Shown piece after piece: positions 20,882 to 30,324 of a DNA stretch of 64,000 bases. Origin of the DNA: Streptomyces sp. Act143 (GTDB lineage: Bacteria > Actinomycetota > Actinomycetes > Streptomycetales > Streptomycetaceae); the NCBI RefSeq assembly GCF_003143935.1, contig NZ_QFRX01000001.1, forward strand, positions 7,970,992 to 8,034,991, read 5' to 3'. The notes under the pieces were generated by a model. It saw nothing but the letters and a program-made list of their open reading frames with translations. It had not been told where the DNA came from and searched no databases. Position 1 is the stretch's first letter, and each line of letters opens with the position of its first letter. The translations under genes and the position numbers were made by a program.

Positions 20882-21871
20882 ATGCGCCGCAAGGCCAGCC
20901 TGATCCTGCTCGCCTTCGCCGTGTTCTTCGCGGCACTGTCCCCGATGCTGCGCTGGTACGCCTTCCCGCGCCTGGCCAAGATCCCCGCGGACCAGTACCA
21001 GGACATGGTCCTGGAGGCCAAGGACGCCACCCTCGTCGACAACTCCCTCCAGGAGAAGAAGGTCTCCAAGATCACCATCGTGCAGACCCTCAAGGGCAAC
21101 GTGGAGGCCTCGGAGAAGATCGAGAAGACGCTCGGCCGGGACGTCGTCGTCTGGGACAGCCTGTCCTACGCCCAGGACCCCGACGGCAAGATGGTCGCCT
21201 ATATCCCCGAGCGCTACATCTTCGACGCGCACAGTCAGGACCCCGTCCACGCCACCGGCGAGATGGTCGACGGCGACCCGGTCAAACGCGAGGGCATCGA
21301 GTTCAAGTGGCCCTTCCTGACGGAGAAACGGGACTACGAGTACTTCGACGCGCAGACCCGCACCAGCAGCCCCATCCACTACAAGGGGACGCAGGACTTC
21401 CGCGGCCTGGAGGTCTACTACTTCGAGCAGACCATCCCCTGGACCCAGGTGAAGTTCCCCAAGAAGCTGCCCGTGGCCGGCATCACCCCCGATCAGATCG
21501 CCAAGACCGGCATGACCCGCTGGTACACCACGGTCCGCAAGTTCTGGGTCGAGCCCGTCACCGGCGCTCCCGTCTACGGCGAGGAGATCCACAAGGAGGA
21601 ACTCCGCGGCGGCACCCTCCTCGGCGACCGTGAGAAGGTCACGGCGTTCTCCGGGCACGTGAAGATGCGGGAGGACTACATCGAGCACACCGTCGACCTC
21701 GTCAAGTCCAACCGCCTGCTGGTCCTGCTGATGACGACGTACCTCCCCTGGGGCTTCCTGACCCTGGGCGTCCTGCTCCTGGCCCTGTCCCTGTGGCTGG
21801 AGGCCCGGAACCGCCGCCCGGACGACCCCGTCCCCGTGAACGCCGACGAAGCGGAACCGGTCAGCGCTTGA
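20882..21871 (+). CDS. DUF3068 (PorA-family) membrane protein
   Basis: 329-aa protein with an N-terminal signal anchor (ASLILLAFAVFFAALSPMLRW), a large extracytoplasmic domain (about 30-285), and a C-terminal membrane helix (LLVLLMTTYLPWGFLTLGVLLLAL). The family is DUF3068, called PorA in some databases although no pore activity is shown for the Streptomyces members. The domain contains the family phrase RYIFDAHSQDPVHATGEMVDG and GLEVYYFEQTIPW. It follows the SPW_0924 gene by 21 bp, and overlaps the convergent hrpB by 11 bp. Confidence 0.9.
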   Translation: MRRKASLILLAFAVFFAALSPMLRWYAFPRLAKIPADQYQDMVLEAKDATLVDNSLQEKKVSKITIVQTLKGNVEASEKIEKTLGRDVVVWDSLSYAQDPDGKMVAYIPERYIFDAHSQDPVHATGEMVDGDPVKREGIEFKWPFLTEKRDYEYFDAQTRTSSPIHYKGTQDFRGLEVYYFEQTIPWTQVKFPKKLPVAGITPDQIAKTGMTRWYTTVRKFWVEPVTGAPVYGEEIHKEELRGGTLLGDREKVTAFSGHVKMREDYIEHTVDLVKSNRLLVLLMTTYLPWGFLTLGVLLLALSLWLEARNRRPDDPVPVNADEAEPVSA

Positions 21872-24689
21872 GGCGGGCGTTGGTGTGGCGGGTCGGCTCG
21901 GCGGACGCCGGGTCCTCCGGCCACGGATGCTTCGGATACCGGCCGCGCAGCTCCGCGCGCACGCCCCTGTAGCCGTCCTTCCAGAAGGAGGCCAGATCGG
22001 CGGTGACCGCCGCGGGCCGCCCGGCGGGCGAGAGCAGATGGACGAGAAGGGGCACCCCGGCGACACGCGGTGACTCCTGGAGCCCGAACATCTCCTGCAA
22101 CTTGACGGCAAGAACGGGCTGTTCGGGCTCGGAGTAGTCGATCCGGATCCTGGACCCGCTCGGCACGGCGATCCGCTCGGGCGCCAGTTCGTCGAGGCGT
22201 CCCGCCTCACCCGAGGCCCAGGGGAGCAGCCGGTTCAGCCCCTGCCCCGCATCGATCCGCGCCAGATCGGCCCGCCGCCGCGCCCGCCCCAGCTCCGGCT
22301 CCAACCACTCGTCCACGCGCGCGTGGAGCGCCTCGTCGGAGACGTCGGGCCAGGGGCCGCCGAGGTGCAGCCGCAGAAAAGCGAGCCGCTGCCGCAGCGC
22401 ACCGGCCTCCGGCGACCAGCGCAACAGCCCGAGCCCTTCCTGCCGCAGCCCTTCGAGGAGCGCCTCGCGTACGAGGCCGGCGTCGGCGTCCTTCAGCGGC
22501 CGCGAGGTCAGCTCGATCGCCCCGAGCCGCTCGACGCGCCGCGCGACGACGTCCCCGTCGGCCCAGTGGACCTCCTGGGCCTCGGAGTACAGCGGGGCGG
22601 CGGCCGACCGTGCCGTCTCCTCGTCCACGACCGCGGCGAGCTGCACGCGCGCGTGCCCTCTGCCCACGGGCCGGTCGGCGACCGCCACGGCGATCCAGGG
22701 GGCGCCGCGAAGGGCCGACCCGTCGGCCAGCTCGGCGCGGGTGCCGGAGGCCATGAGATAGGAACCGCCGTCTGCTTTCGCGACCCGCTCGGGAAAGGCG
22801 AGGGCGGCGACGATCCCGGCGAGCCGCTCATGACCGGCATCGGCCGACCCCCGATCCCGCTGCGCCGGACCCCGCTCGCTGCCGGTCGGAGACGGGTCGA
22901 CGCCGGCCCGCCCCGCACCGGCGGGCGCCTGCCCCCGACCGGAGAGGGCTTGTCTCTCACTCTCCTCGGGACGAGCCTGGCTCCGTTCGGCGTGTGCTTG
23001 CCCTCGATCGGTATGGGCTCGGCCCTGATCGGCCTGCGAGCGGCGCGCGTGCGCCTGTCCCCGATCCGCGTGCGCCTGCCCCCGACCGGAGCGGGCTTGC
23101 CTCTCACTCTCCTCGGCCCGTCCCGTTCCGTCCGTGCGGTCGGCCTCGGCGTTCACCTCTGCGGGAAGGGAGTCACGCGTGGGTGAGTGGGAAAAGCCCG
23201 CCGAGGCGCCCCGCAGCCGCCGTACCTCCGCCCGCCACCGCCCCGCGTAGGCGTCGCCCCCACGGCGGGCGGCCCGAAGCGCTCCCGCGAGATCGTCGCC
23301 GTACTCCCGCGGAGCCTCCTCCGACAGCAGCGCCACCACCTCGGCCGCCCCCTCGGACCCGGCGTCCAGCAACGCCCTCCCCAACCGGGGATGCACCCCC
23401 GTCCGAGCCAGCCGAAGCCCCCGCTTCGTGGCCCGCCCGGCCGCGTCCACCGCGTCCACCGCCAGCAGCGCGGCCCGCGCCGCCGCCATCGCCCCGCCCG
23501 GCGGCGGGTCCAGCAGCGCCAGCCCGGACGCGTCAGGATCGCCCCAGCACGCGGCCTGGAGCGCGAACGCCGTCAGGTCGGCCACCTTGATCTCCGGCGC
23601 CGGGAACAGCGGCAGACGCGCGTCCTCGGCCTCCGTCCAGCACCGGTACACCGCACCCGGCGCCTCACGCCCTGCCCGCCCCGCCCGCTGCCGGCCGGCA
23701 GCCCGCGAGGCCCGCACCGTCGCCAGCGCGCTCAGCCCGCGCGCGTGATCCACCCGCGGCTCCCGGGCCAGCCCCGAGTCGACGACCACCCGCACACCCG
23801 GAACCGTCAGCGACGACTCGGCCACGGACGTCGCCAGCACCACCCGCCGCCGCTCGGAAGGGGTCAGCGCAGCGTCCTGCACGGCCGCCGGAGCCCGCCC
23901 GTGCACCTGGAGCACCTCGACGTCCCCCAGGCCGCCCAGCTGCCCGGCCACCCGCGCGATCTCGCCGACCCCCGGCAGGAAGCACAGGACGTCGCCCGCC
24001 CGCTCGGCCAGCGCCCGCCGCACCACCGACGCCACATGGGTCAGCAGCGCCGGATCGACGCGCATCCCGTGCGGCGGCCGTACCGGCCGCGCCGGCGGCG
24101 CCCACACCACCTCCACCGGGTGCGAGACGCCCGCCGCCTCGACGACCGGCGCCCCGCCCAGCAGACCCGCCCACCCCTGCGCGTCGGTCGTCGCCGACGC
24201 GGCCACGAGCCGCAGCTCCGGCCGCAGGGTCTGCCGTACGTCCCACAGGAAGGCGGCGGCCGTGTCCGCGTCCAGATGCCGCTCGTGGCACTCGTCGAGG
24301 ACGACGACGTCCACGTCGGCCAGCTCCTGGTCCCGTTGCAGCCGCTGGAGCAGCACACCGGTCGTGACGACCTCCACGCGCGTGTGCCGCCCGACGACCC
24401 GCTCCCCCCGCACGGTGTAGCCGACGCTCTGCCCGGCCTTCTCGCCCAGCAGCCATGCCATCCGCCGGGCGGCGGCGCGGGCGGCGATACGACGGGGCTC
24501 GGCTACCACGACCCGCCGCGCGGGCGCGCCGTCGCCGAGCAGTCCGGCCAGCACGAGCGGCACCAGGGTCGTCTTGCCGGTGCCGGGCGGCGCGACGAGG
24601 ACGGCGGTGCCGTGCCCCTCCAGGGCCTCGTTCAGGGCGGGAAGGGCACCGCGTACGGGAAGGGCGTCCAGGGCGTCGTAACGGATCAC
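21861..24689 (-). CDS. hrpB: ATP-dependent helicase HrpB with a repeat insertion
   Basis: 942-aa DExH-box helicase of the HrpB type. Motif I (APPGTGKTT) is near residue 33, motif II is DECHERH, motif III is SATTD, motif V is ATSVAESSLTVPGV and motif VI is QRAGRAGRE. The C terminus has the HrpB domain (LGGPWPDVSDEAL, then PYPWASGEAGRL-like sequence). About 140 residues between the helicase part and this domain (about 497-635) are a low-complexity insert of repeated RGQAHAxR and EESERQAxSGRGQA units. Its substrate in bacteria is unclear. The GTG start at 24689 lies four bases after the methyltransferase stop, so they are probably one operon. Confidence 0.94.
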   Translation of the reverse strand: MIRYDALDALPVRGALPALNEALEGHGTAVLVAPPGTGKTTLVPLVLAGLLGDGAPARRVVVAEPRRIAARAAARRMAWLLGEKAGQSVGYTVRGERVVGRHTRVEVVTTGVLLQRLQRDQELADVDVVVLDECHERHLDADTAAAFLWDVRQTLRPELRLVAASATTDAQGWAGLLGGAPVVEAAGVSHPVEVVWAPPARPVRPPHGMRVDPALLTHVASVVRRALAERAGDVLCFLPGVGEIARVAGQLGGLGDVEVLQVHGRAPAAVQDAALTPSERRRVVLATSVAESSLTVPGVRVVVDSGLAREPRVDHARGLSALATVRASRAAGRQRAGRAGREAPGAVYRCWTEAEDARLPLFPAPEIKVADLTAFALQAACWGDPDASGLALLDPPPGGAMAAARAALLAVDAVDAAGRATKRGLRLARTGVHPRLGRALLDAGSEGAAEVVALLSEEAPREYGDDLAGALRAARRGGDAYAGRWRAEVRRLRGASAGFSHSPTRDSLPAEVNAEADRTDGTGRAEESERQARSGRGQAHADRGQAHARRSQADQGRAHTDRGQAHAERSQARPEESERQALSGRGQAPAGAGRAGVDPSPTGSERGPAQRDRGSADAGHERLAGIVAALAFPERVAKADGGSYLMASGTRAELADGSALRGAPWIAVAVADRPVGRGHARVQLAAVVDEETARSAAAPLYSEAQEVHWADGDVVARRVERLGAIELTSRPLKDADAGLVREALLEGLRQEGLGLLRWSPEAGALRQRLAFLRLHLGGPWPDVSDEALHARVDEWLEPELGRARRRADLARIDAGQGLNRLLPWASGEAGRLDELAPERIAVPSGSRIRIDYSEPEQPVLAVKLQEMFGLQESPRVAGVPLLVHLLSPAGRPAAVTADLASFWKDGYRGVRAELRGRYPKHPWPEDPASAEPTRHTNARLKR

Positions 24690-24693
24690 GCAC

Positions 24694-25452
24694 TCAGTCT
24701 CGTACGCACACGAAGATCGCCGTTCCCGGGATCAGGTTGCCGCGCAGCGGCGACCAGCCGCCCCACTCGGAGGTGTTCCAGGCCGGCCACTCCGGCTCGA
24801 CCAGGTCCACCAGTCGCAGGTCGGCGGCCACGATGTCGCGCACCCGGTCGCCGATGGTCCGGTGGTGCTCGACGTAGACGGCGTGGCCGTCCTCGCCCTG
24901 CTCGACGTACGGCGTGCGGTCGAAGTACGAGGCCGAGACGCTCAGCCCCTCCGGGCCCGGCTCGTCCGGGAACGCCCAGCGGATCGGGTGGGTGACGGAG
25001 AAGACGAACCGGCCGCCGGGCCGGAGCACGCGGCGCACCTCGCGCAGGACCAGGACCGGGTCGGCGACGAAGGGCAGCGCCCCGTACGCCGAGCAGGCCA
25101 GGTCGAAGGAGGAGTCGGCGAAGGGGAGGGCGCCGGCGTCGGCGCAGACCAGGGGGAAGGGGCCGCCGATGCGCAGGGCGTGCTGGAGCTGGCGGTGGGA
25201 GATGTCCAGGGCGACCGGGCGGGCGCCCTGGGCGGCCAGCCAGCGCGAGCACTGGGCCGCTCCGGCGCCGATCTCCAGGACGTCCCTGCCCTTGAGGTCC
25301 TCCGGCGGGCCGAGCAGCTCGGCCTCCACCTCGTCCAGGCCCTCGGGGCCCCAGACGAAGCGGTCGTCGCCGAGGAACGTGCCGTGCTCGACCTGGTACT
25401 CGTCCGCGTTCCGGTCCCACCAGCCCCGGTTGGCCCGGGAACTCTCTGCCAC
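24694..25452 (-). CDS. class I SAM-dependent methyltransferase
   Basis: 252-aa methyltransferase with the Rossmann fold. Motif I is DVLEIGAGAAQCSRWL (about 58), followed by PVALDISHRQL, the Asp loop CADAGALPFADSSFDLACSA, and VRRVLRPGGRFVFSVTHP. The N terminus RGWWDRNADEYQVEHGTF is typical of this Streptomyces group. Substrate unknown. GTG start at 25452. It precedes hrpB with a 4-bp gap. Confidence 0.93.
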   Translation of the reverse strand: MAESSRANRGWWDRNADEYQVEHGTFLGDDRFVWGPEGLDEVEAELLGPPEDLKGRDVLEIGAGAAQCSRWLAAQGARPVALDISHRQLQHALRIGGPFPLVCADAGALPFADSSFDLACSAYGALPFVADPVLVLREVRRVLRPGGRFVFSVTHPIRWAFPDEPGPEGLSVSASYFDRTPYVEQGEDGHAVYVEHHRTIGDRVRDIVAADLRLVDLVEPEWPAWNTSEWGGWSPLRGNLIPGTAIFVCVRD

Positions 25453-25644
25453 TCCCGCGTCGCGTCGGGTGGCTTCGGGCTCGAACGCCTCGCGCTCTTG
25501 GATGATCGGCTCCCTCGTCGTACTCTTCCCTCCAACCCGTCCCCACGGGTGTCACGGAAGAGGTGCCTCAGGCCTGCACGGCCTCCAGAGACAGTTCTTG
25601 TGCCGGGTATGCGGCGATCCGCCCCGGGTGTGCGCCTTCGCGCA

Positions 25645-25673
25645 TTGACCCTGCCCGGCTGCCCCCGTATGCT
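25645..25673 (+). promoter_or_regulatory. rpsA promoter (TTGACC-17-TATGCT)
   Basis: TTGACC at 25645-25650 and TATGCT at 25668-25673 are separated by 17 bp, a strong match to the HrdB-type promoter. Transcription from about 25680 would give a 5' leader of about 190 nt before rpsA. The rest of the 420-bp gap (25453-25872) shows no gene. Confidence 0.8.
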
Positions 25674-25872
25674 ACAAGTTGCGCTGCGGGCCTGCGCACC
25701 TCAGACGTAGCAGGCTGCGCTCGCATCTGTTGTATGTCCCCTCGGTTTTCGAGGCGCCATCACCGGATTCCCGGTTTGGCGCTTCCTTGGCTGTCCGGCT
25801 TCTTCAGAGCGATACGGGCTCCCGGCGTAGCAGTACCTACGACTCAATGTCCGTACCGGAGCCCTTTCCCAC

Positions 25873-27369
25873 ATGACGAGCAGCACCGAGACCACCGCCA
25901 CCACCCCGCAGGTTGCGGTCAACGACATCGGTAACGAGGAAGCCTTCCTCGCCGCGATCGACGAGACGATCAAGTACTTCAACGACGGCGACATCGTCGA
26001 CGGCGTCATCGTGAAGGTCGACCGGGACGAGGTCCTGCTCGACATCGGTTACAAGACCGAAGGTGTCATCCCGAGCCGCGAGCTCTCGATCAAGCACGAC
26101 GTCGACCCCAACGAGGTCGTCGCCGTCGGTGACGAGATCGAGGCCCTGGTCCTCCAGAAGGAGGACAAGGAAGGCCGCCTGATCCTCTCGAAGAAGCGCG
26201 CCCAGTACGAGCGTGCCTGGGGCACCATCGAGAAGATCAAGGAAGAGGACGGCATCGTCACCGGTACCGTCATCGAGGTCGTCAAGGGTGGTCTCATCCT
26301 CGACATCGGCCTCCGCGGCTTCCTCCCGGCCTCCCTGGTCGAGATGCGCCGCGTCCGCGACCTCCAGCCCTACGTGGGCAAGGAGCTCGAGGCGAAGATC
26401 ATCGAGCTGGACAAGAACCGCAACAACGTGGTCCTGTCCCGCCGTGCCTGGCTGGAGCAGACCCAGTCCGAGGTCCGCCAGACGTTCCTCACGACCCTCC
26501 AGAAGGGTCAGGTCCGTTCCGGTGTGGTCTCCTCGATCGTCAACTTCGGTGCCTTCGTGGACCTGGGTGGCGTCGACGGTCTGGTCCACGTCTCCGAGCT
26601 GTCCTGGAAGCACATCGACCACCCGTCCGAGGTTGTCGAGGTCGGCCAGGAAGTCACCGTCGAGGTCCTCGACGTCGACATGGACCGCGAGCGCGTCTCC
26701 CTGTCGCTGAAGGCGACCCAGGAAGACCCGTGGCAGCAGTTCGCCCGCACCCACCAGATCGGCCAGGTCGTGCCCGGCAAGGTCACGAAGCTGGTTCCGT
26801 TCGGTGCGTTCGTCCGCGTGGACGAGGGCATCGAGGGTCTGGTGCACATCTCCGAGCTGGCCGAGCGCCACGTGGAGATCCCGGAGCAGGTCGTCCAGGT
26901 CAACGACGAGATCTTCGTCAAGGTCATCGACATCGACCTCGAGCGTCGTCGCATCAGCCTCTCGCTGAAGCAGGCCAACGAGTCCTTCGGTGCCGACCCG
27001 GCCTCGGTCGAGTTCGACCCGACCCTGTACGGCATGGCCGCGTCCTACGACGACCAGGGCAACTACATCTACCCCGAGGGCTTCGACCCCGAGACCAACG
27101 ACTGGCTCGAGGGCTACGAGAAGCAGCGCGAGGAGTGGGAGCGCCAGTACGCCGAGGCGCAGACCCGCTTCGAGCAGCACCAGCAGCAGGTCATCAAGAG
27201 CCGCGAGGCCGACGCTGCCGCTGCCGCCGAGGGTGGCGACGCCGCCGGTGCGGCTCCGGCCGCGGGTGGCGGTTCGTACTCCTCCGAGGGTGCGGACACG
27301 TCCGGCGCGCTGGCCTCGGACGAGGCGCTCGCCGCGCTTCGCGAGAAGCTCGCGGGTGGCCAGAGCTGA
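25873..27369 (+). CDS. rpsA: 30S ribosomal protein S1
   Basis: 498-aa ribosomal protein S1, which binds mRNA and helps recruit it to the 30S subunit. Four S1 (OB-fold) RNA-binding domains are visible from about residue 35: GDIVDGVIVKVDRDEVLLDIG, then GTVIEVVKGGLILDIGLRGF, GVVSSIVNFGAFVDLGGVDG and GKVTKLVPFGAFVRVDEG. The first two are divergent, and the last two are classical. A C-terminal low-complexity tail rich in Ala/Gly (about 440-475) is typical of actinobacterial S1. The ATG at 25873 is preceded by CCCTTTCCCAC, without a clear Shine-Dalgarno, as often seen for rpsA. Confidence 0.98.
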   Translation: MTSSTETTATTPQVAVNDIGNEEAFLAAIDETIKYFNDGDIVDGVIVKVDRDEVLLDIGYKTEGVIPSRELSIKHDVDPNEVVAVGDEIEALVLQKEDKEGRLILSKKRAQYERAWGTIEKIKEEDGIVTGTVIEVVKGGLILDIGLRGFLPASLVEMRRVRDLQPYVGKELEAKIIELDKNRNNVVLSRRAWLEQTQSEVRQTFLTTLQKGQVRSGVVSSIVNFGAFVDLGGVDGLVHVSELSWKHIDHPSEVVEVGQEVTVEVLDVDMDRERVSLSLKATQEDPWQQFARTHQIGQVVPGKVTKLVPFGAFVRVDEGIEGLVHISELAERHVEIPEQVVQVNDEIFVKVIDIDLERRRISLSLKQANESFGADPASVEFDPTLYGMAASYDDQGNYIYPEGFDPETNDWLEGYEKQREEWERQYAEAQTRFEQHQQQVIKSREADAAAAAEGGDAAGAAPAAGGGSYSSEGADTSGALASDEALAALREKLAGGQS

Positions 27370-27400
27370 ACGCAGGCCGCTGAGGCTTAGCCGTTGAGCT

Positions 27401-27440
27401 GAGGGGTCGCACCTTTCGAGGTGCGGCCCCTCAGGGTTTT
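27401..27440 (+). terminator. rho-independent terminator of rpsA
   Basis: Fourteen-bp arms (27401-27414 and 27419-27432) with a TTCG tetraloop and one G-U pair are followed by GGGTTTT. This is a strong intrinsic terminator 31 bp after the rpsA stop. Confidence 0.92.
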
Positions 27441-27487
27441 CCGGTGGTGCGGTGAGCGGTGTTCCGGGTGCGGGCCGACGGGGGACT

Positions 27488-27510
27488 GGGCGCGCAGTTC
27501 CCCGCGCTCC
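27488..27510. repeat. Streptomyces-type intergenic palindrome element
   Basis: GGGCGCGCAGTTCCCCGCGC resembles an intergenic palindromic sequence that I recall from many places in Streptomyces genomes. Outside it and the terminator I see no gene between 27370 and 27863. Confidence 0.5.
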
Positions 27511-27863
27511 TCAAGGGCGTTGCGGAACCGGACAGACACCCGAGTGACGCGTGAGTCGTCACGGGCCCGCCGCGCATCCTCGCCAAAGGCGGTGCGGCTT
27601 CCGCTGCGCACGCGGCATCGTCATCAGACGCCCCACCTGGACGCCCCCTGGCCCGACGGCACCCCGGGCGGCCCCGTCGACGTCCGTCGCGAGCGGGGCG
27701 ATCCCCCGAGCCGTCGCGCTCCTCCACGCGCGCGTGCGGGCCTCGTGACGGGGTGGAGCGGCGCATGAGATGCCCGTAAGAGGTGCCTGATCAGAGGCGT
27801 GGGTGGGAATGCCCATGCCCTGGGGGGCGTTGTGCAGTACGAACACGAGGAGGAGCGGTCACA

Positions 27864-28802
27864 GTGCTTGATCCGCAGGGTTTGTACGCATGGGAGCCGA
27901 AGGGCCTGGCTGTCGTCGACATGGCGCTCGCCCAGGAGTCGGCCGGCCTTGTCATGCTCTACCACTTCGACGGATACATCGACGCGGGCGAGACCGGCGA
28001 CCAGATCGTCGACCGGGTGCTCGACTCGCTGCCCCACCAGGTCGTGGCCCGTTTCGACCACGACCGGCTCGTGGACTACCGCGCCCGCCGACCGCTGCTG
28101 ACCTTCAAGCGCGACCGCTGGACGGACTACGAGGTCCCCTCGATCGAGGTCCGGCTCGTCCAGGACGCCACCGGGGCGCCCTTCCTGCTGCTGTCCGGCC
28201 CGGAGCCGGACGTGGAGTGGGAGCGCTTCGCGGCGGCCGTCGAGCAGATCGTGGAGCGGCTCGGCGTCCGGCTCGCCGTGAACTTCCACGGCATCCCCAT
28301 GGGCGTCCCGCACACCCGCCCCGTAGGCCTCACCCCGCACGGCAACCGCAACGACCTCGTGCCGGGCCACCGCAGCCCCTTCGAGGAGGCGCAGGTCCCC
28401 GGCAGCGCCGAGTCGCTCGTCGAGTACCGCCTCATGGAGGCCGGACACGACGTCCTGGGAGTCGCCGCGCACGTCCCGCACTACATCGCCCGCTCCCCGT
28501 ACCCGGACGCGGCCCTGACCGTCCTGGAGGCCATCACGGCGGCCACCGGTCTGGTCCTGCCGGGCATCGCGCACGCCCTGCGCACCGACGCCCACCGCAC
28601 CCAGACCGAGATCGACCGCCAGATCCAGGAGGGCGACGAGGATCTCGTGGCCCTCGTCCAGGGCCTTGAGCACCAGTACGACGCCGCGGCGGGCGCCGAG
28701 ACCCGCGGCAACATGCTCGCCGAATCGGCCGACATCCCGTCCGCCGACGAGATCGGGCGGGAGTTCGAGCGCTTCCTGGCGGAGCGGGAGGGCGACAGCT
28801 GA
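27864..28802 (+). CDS. PAC2-family protein
   Basis: 312-aa PAC2-family protein. The family is named for a proteasome assembly chaperone, and actinobacterial members are assumed to act with the proteasome, but this is unproven. Visible features are LYHFDGYIDAGETGDQ (about 30-45), the family core LLLSGPEPDVEWERF, the long motif around GIPMGVPHTRPVGLTPHG, and the loop HVPHYIARSPYPDAALTVLE. The C terminus is acidic. GTG start at 27864 after GGAGGAGCGG. It lies 45 bp upstream of coaE and may be co-transcribed. Confidence 0.88.
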   Translation: MLDPQGLYAWEPKGLAVVDMALAQESAGLVMLYHFDGYIDAGETGDQIVDRVLDSLPHQVVARFDHDRLVDYRARRPLLTFKRDRWTDYEVPSIEVRLVQDATGAPFLLLSGPEPDVEWERFAAAVEQIVERLGVRLAVNFHGIPMGVPHTRPVGLTPHGNRNDLVPGHRSPFEEAQVPGSAESLVEYRLMEAGHDVLGVAAHVPHYIARSPYPDAALTVLEAITAATGLVLPGIAHALRTDAHRTQTEIDRQIQEGDEDLVALVQGLEHQYDAAAGAETRGNMLAESADIPSADEIGREFERFLAEREGDS

Positions 28803-28847
28803 GCCCTGCGGGACGCGATGTCAGCGGCACCCCCTAAGCTGCGGCTC

Positions 28848-29519
28848 ATGCTGAAGGTGGGCCTGACCGGCGGGATCGGCGCCGGCAAGAGCGAGGTGTC
28901 GCGGCTGCTCGTAGAGCGGGGTGCCGTGCTGATCGACGCGGACCGCATCGCGCGCGAGGTCGTCGCGCCGGGTACGCCGGGACTGGCCGCTGTCGTGGCG
29001 GCCTTCGGGGACGGCGTGCTCGCCGCCGACGGCAGCCTGGACCGGCCCGCACTGGGGTCGATCGTGTTCGCCGACCCCGACAGGCTCGCCGTGCTGAACT
29101 CGATCGTGCACCCGCTGGTGGGCGCCCGCTCCCGGGCCCTGGAATCCGCCGCCGACGAGAACGCGGTCGTCGTCCACGACGTCCCGCTCCTCACCGAGAA
29201 CGCCCTCGCCCCGCTCTACGACGTCGTGGTCGTCGTCGACGCGAGCCCCGAGACCCAGCTCGACCGCCTCGTCAGGCTGCGCGGCATGACCGAGCAGGAC
29301 GCCCGCGCGCGGATGGCCGCCCAGGCCACGCGGGAGCAGCGCCTGAAGATCGCGGACATCGTCATCGACAACGACGTCCCCCTGGAAGACCTGCGGCGCC
29401 GCGTGACGGACGTGTGGGAGGAGCTCGTACGAAGAGCTCGCGCGTCCCACGATGCGGCCCAGGCGTCTCAGAGCACCCCCGAGCCGTCCCGCGGCTCGCC
29501 CCGGGCGACCCAGGAATAG
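28848..29519 (+). CDS. coaE: dephospho-CoA kinase
   Basis: 223-aa kinase that phosphorylates the 3'-OH of dephospho-CoA with ATP, the last step of CoA synthesis. P-loop GLTGGIGAGKSEV at residues 5-17, DADRIAREVV, the LVHPLV-like helix IVHPLVGARSRAL, and VPLLTENALAPLYDVVVVVDA fit the family. The last 25 residues (RASHDAAQASQSTPE) form a low-complexity tail typical of actinobacterial CoaE. I chose the ATG at 28848; an in-frame ATG at 28818 would add ten residues without a ribosome binding site. Confidence 0.95.
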   Translation: MLKVGLTGGIGAGKSEVSRLLVERGAVLIDADRIAREVVAPGTPGLAAVVAAFGDGVLAADGSLDRPALGSIVFADPDRLAVLNSIVHPLVGARSRALESAADENAVVVHDVPLLTENALAPLYDVVVVVDASPETQLDRLVRLRGMTEQDARARMAAQATREQRLKIADIVIDNDVPLEDLRRRVTDVWEELVRRARASHDAAQASQSTPEPSRGSPRATQE

Positions 29520-29569
29520 CAGCCCCTCGTCCGGGCGTTGAACCCGTCCAGTGAGGGAAGGACTTTGCC

Positions 29570-29950
29570 GTGCCCGAGACCAGCGGTTCGACCGGACGTA
29601 CTCCGGAGACGCATGTCATCGACTTCCGTGCCGCCGAGCAGCTGCTCGCCGCGCGGGACCCCAAGGGTGCGGTGAAGCTGCTCGACCAGGTGATCGCCGC
29701 GCACCCCGAGAACACCGCCGCCCGTCTGCTGCGCGCGCGTGCCTTCTTCGCCGCGGCCCAACTGCGGCCCGCGGAGCTGGAGTTCACCATCGTCCTGGAG
29801 CGCGAGCCGGACAACGCGTTCGCACACTTCGCACTCGCCCGCACCTATGAGCGCCAGGCCCGCCCCGACCAGGCCAAACGGCACTTCCGGCTGGCCGCCG
29901 CACTGGACCCGAACCCGCAGTACCTGAAGGCGGCACGCTTCGACTCGTGA
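29570..29950 (+). CDS. tetratricopeptide repeat protein
   Basis: 126-aa protein with two to three TPR-like helix pairs (about 22-110). AAEQLLAARDPKGAVKLLDQ, ARLLRARAFFAAAQLRPAE and AHFALARTYERQARPDQAK each fit the TPR consensus. It lacks a signal peptide. It starts with GTG at 29570, 50 bp after coaE, and is probably a cytosolic protein-interaction module; partner unknown. Its last bases are close to, but do not overlap, the convergent DUF6343 gene. Confidence 0.85.
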   Translation: MPETSGSTGRTPETHVIDFRAAEQLLAARDPKGAVKLLDQVIAAHPENTAARLLRARAFFAAAQLRPAELEFTIVLEREPDNAFAHFALARTYERQARPDQAKRHFRLAAALDPNPQYLKAARFDS

Positions 29951-29954
29951 CGGC

Positions 29955-30275
29955 TCAGGGAGCGGGCCGGTCCGGAGGACCGCTCGGCCGGCGGTTCCCC
30001 GGTCGCCGGTGCGGCGGCCGGTTCTCCACCGGCCGGTACGGCGGGACGTCCGGGCCCGGCTGGTAGTGCGGGCCCTGGCGGATGTGCCGGAGGATCAAGG
30101 TCAGATCGACGGTGATCACCAGCCACAGCACCCCGCAGGCGGCCGCCCAGCCGGGACGGCCCGCGAGCGCGAACGCGGCCGTCCCGAAGACCGTCCAGAC
30201 CACCCCCCAGACGCTCAGCCAGAGACGCGCCCGCAGAGCACTGCGCGCGGTCGTGGGCTCACTGCCCGTACGCAT
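29955..30275 (-). CDS. DUF6343-family membrane protein
   Basis: 106-aa protein with two membrane helices (LWLSVWGVVWTVFGTAAFALA and AACGVLWLVITVDLTLIL) and a proline-rich C-terminal tail. The sequence MRTGSEPTTARSALRARLWL is typical of the Streptomyces family that databases call DUF6343. Function unknown. GAGGAG lies 13 bases before the ATG at 30275. It overlaps no neighbour and sits between convergent and divergent genes. Confidence 0.85.
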   Translation of the reverse strand: MRTGSEPTTARSALRARLWLSVWGVVWTVFGTAAFALAGRPGWAAACGVLWLVITVDLTLILRHIRQGPHYQPGPDVPPYRPVENRPPHRRPGNRRPSGPPDRPAP

Positions 30276-30324
30276 TGGGATCACCGCTCCTCTCTGAAAA
30301 CGTAACTCTTCACCGGGGGAACAC

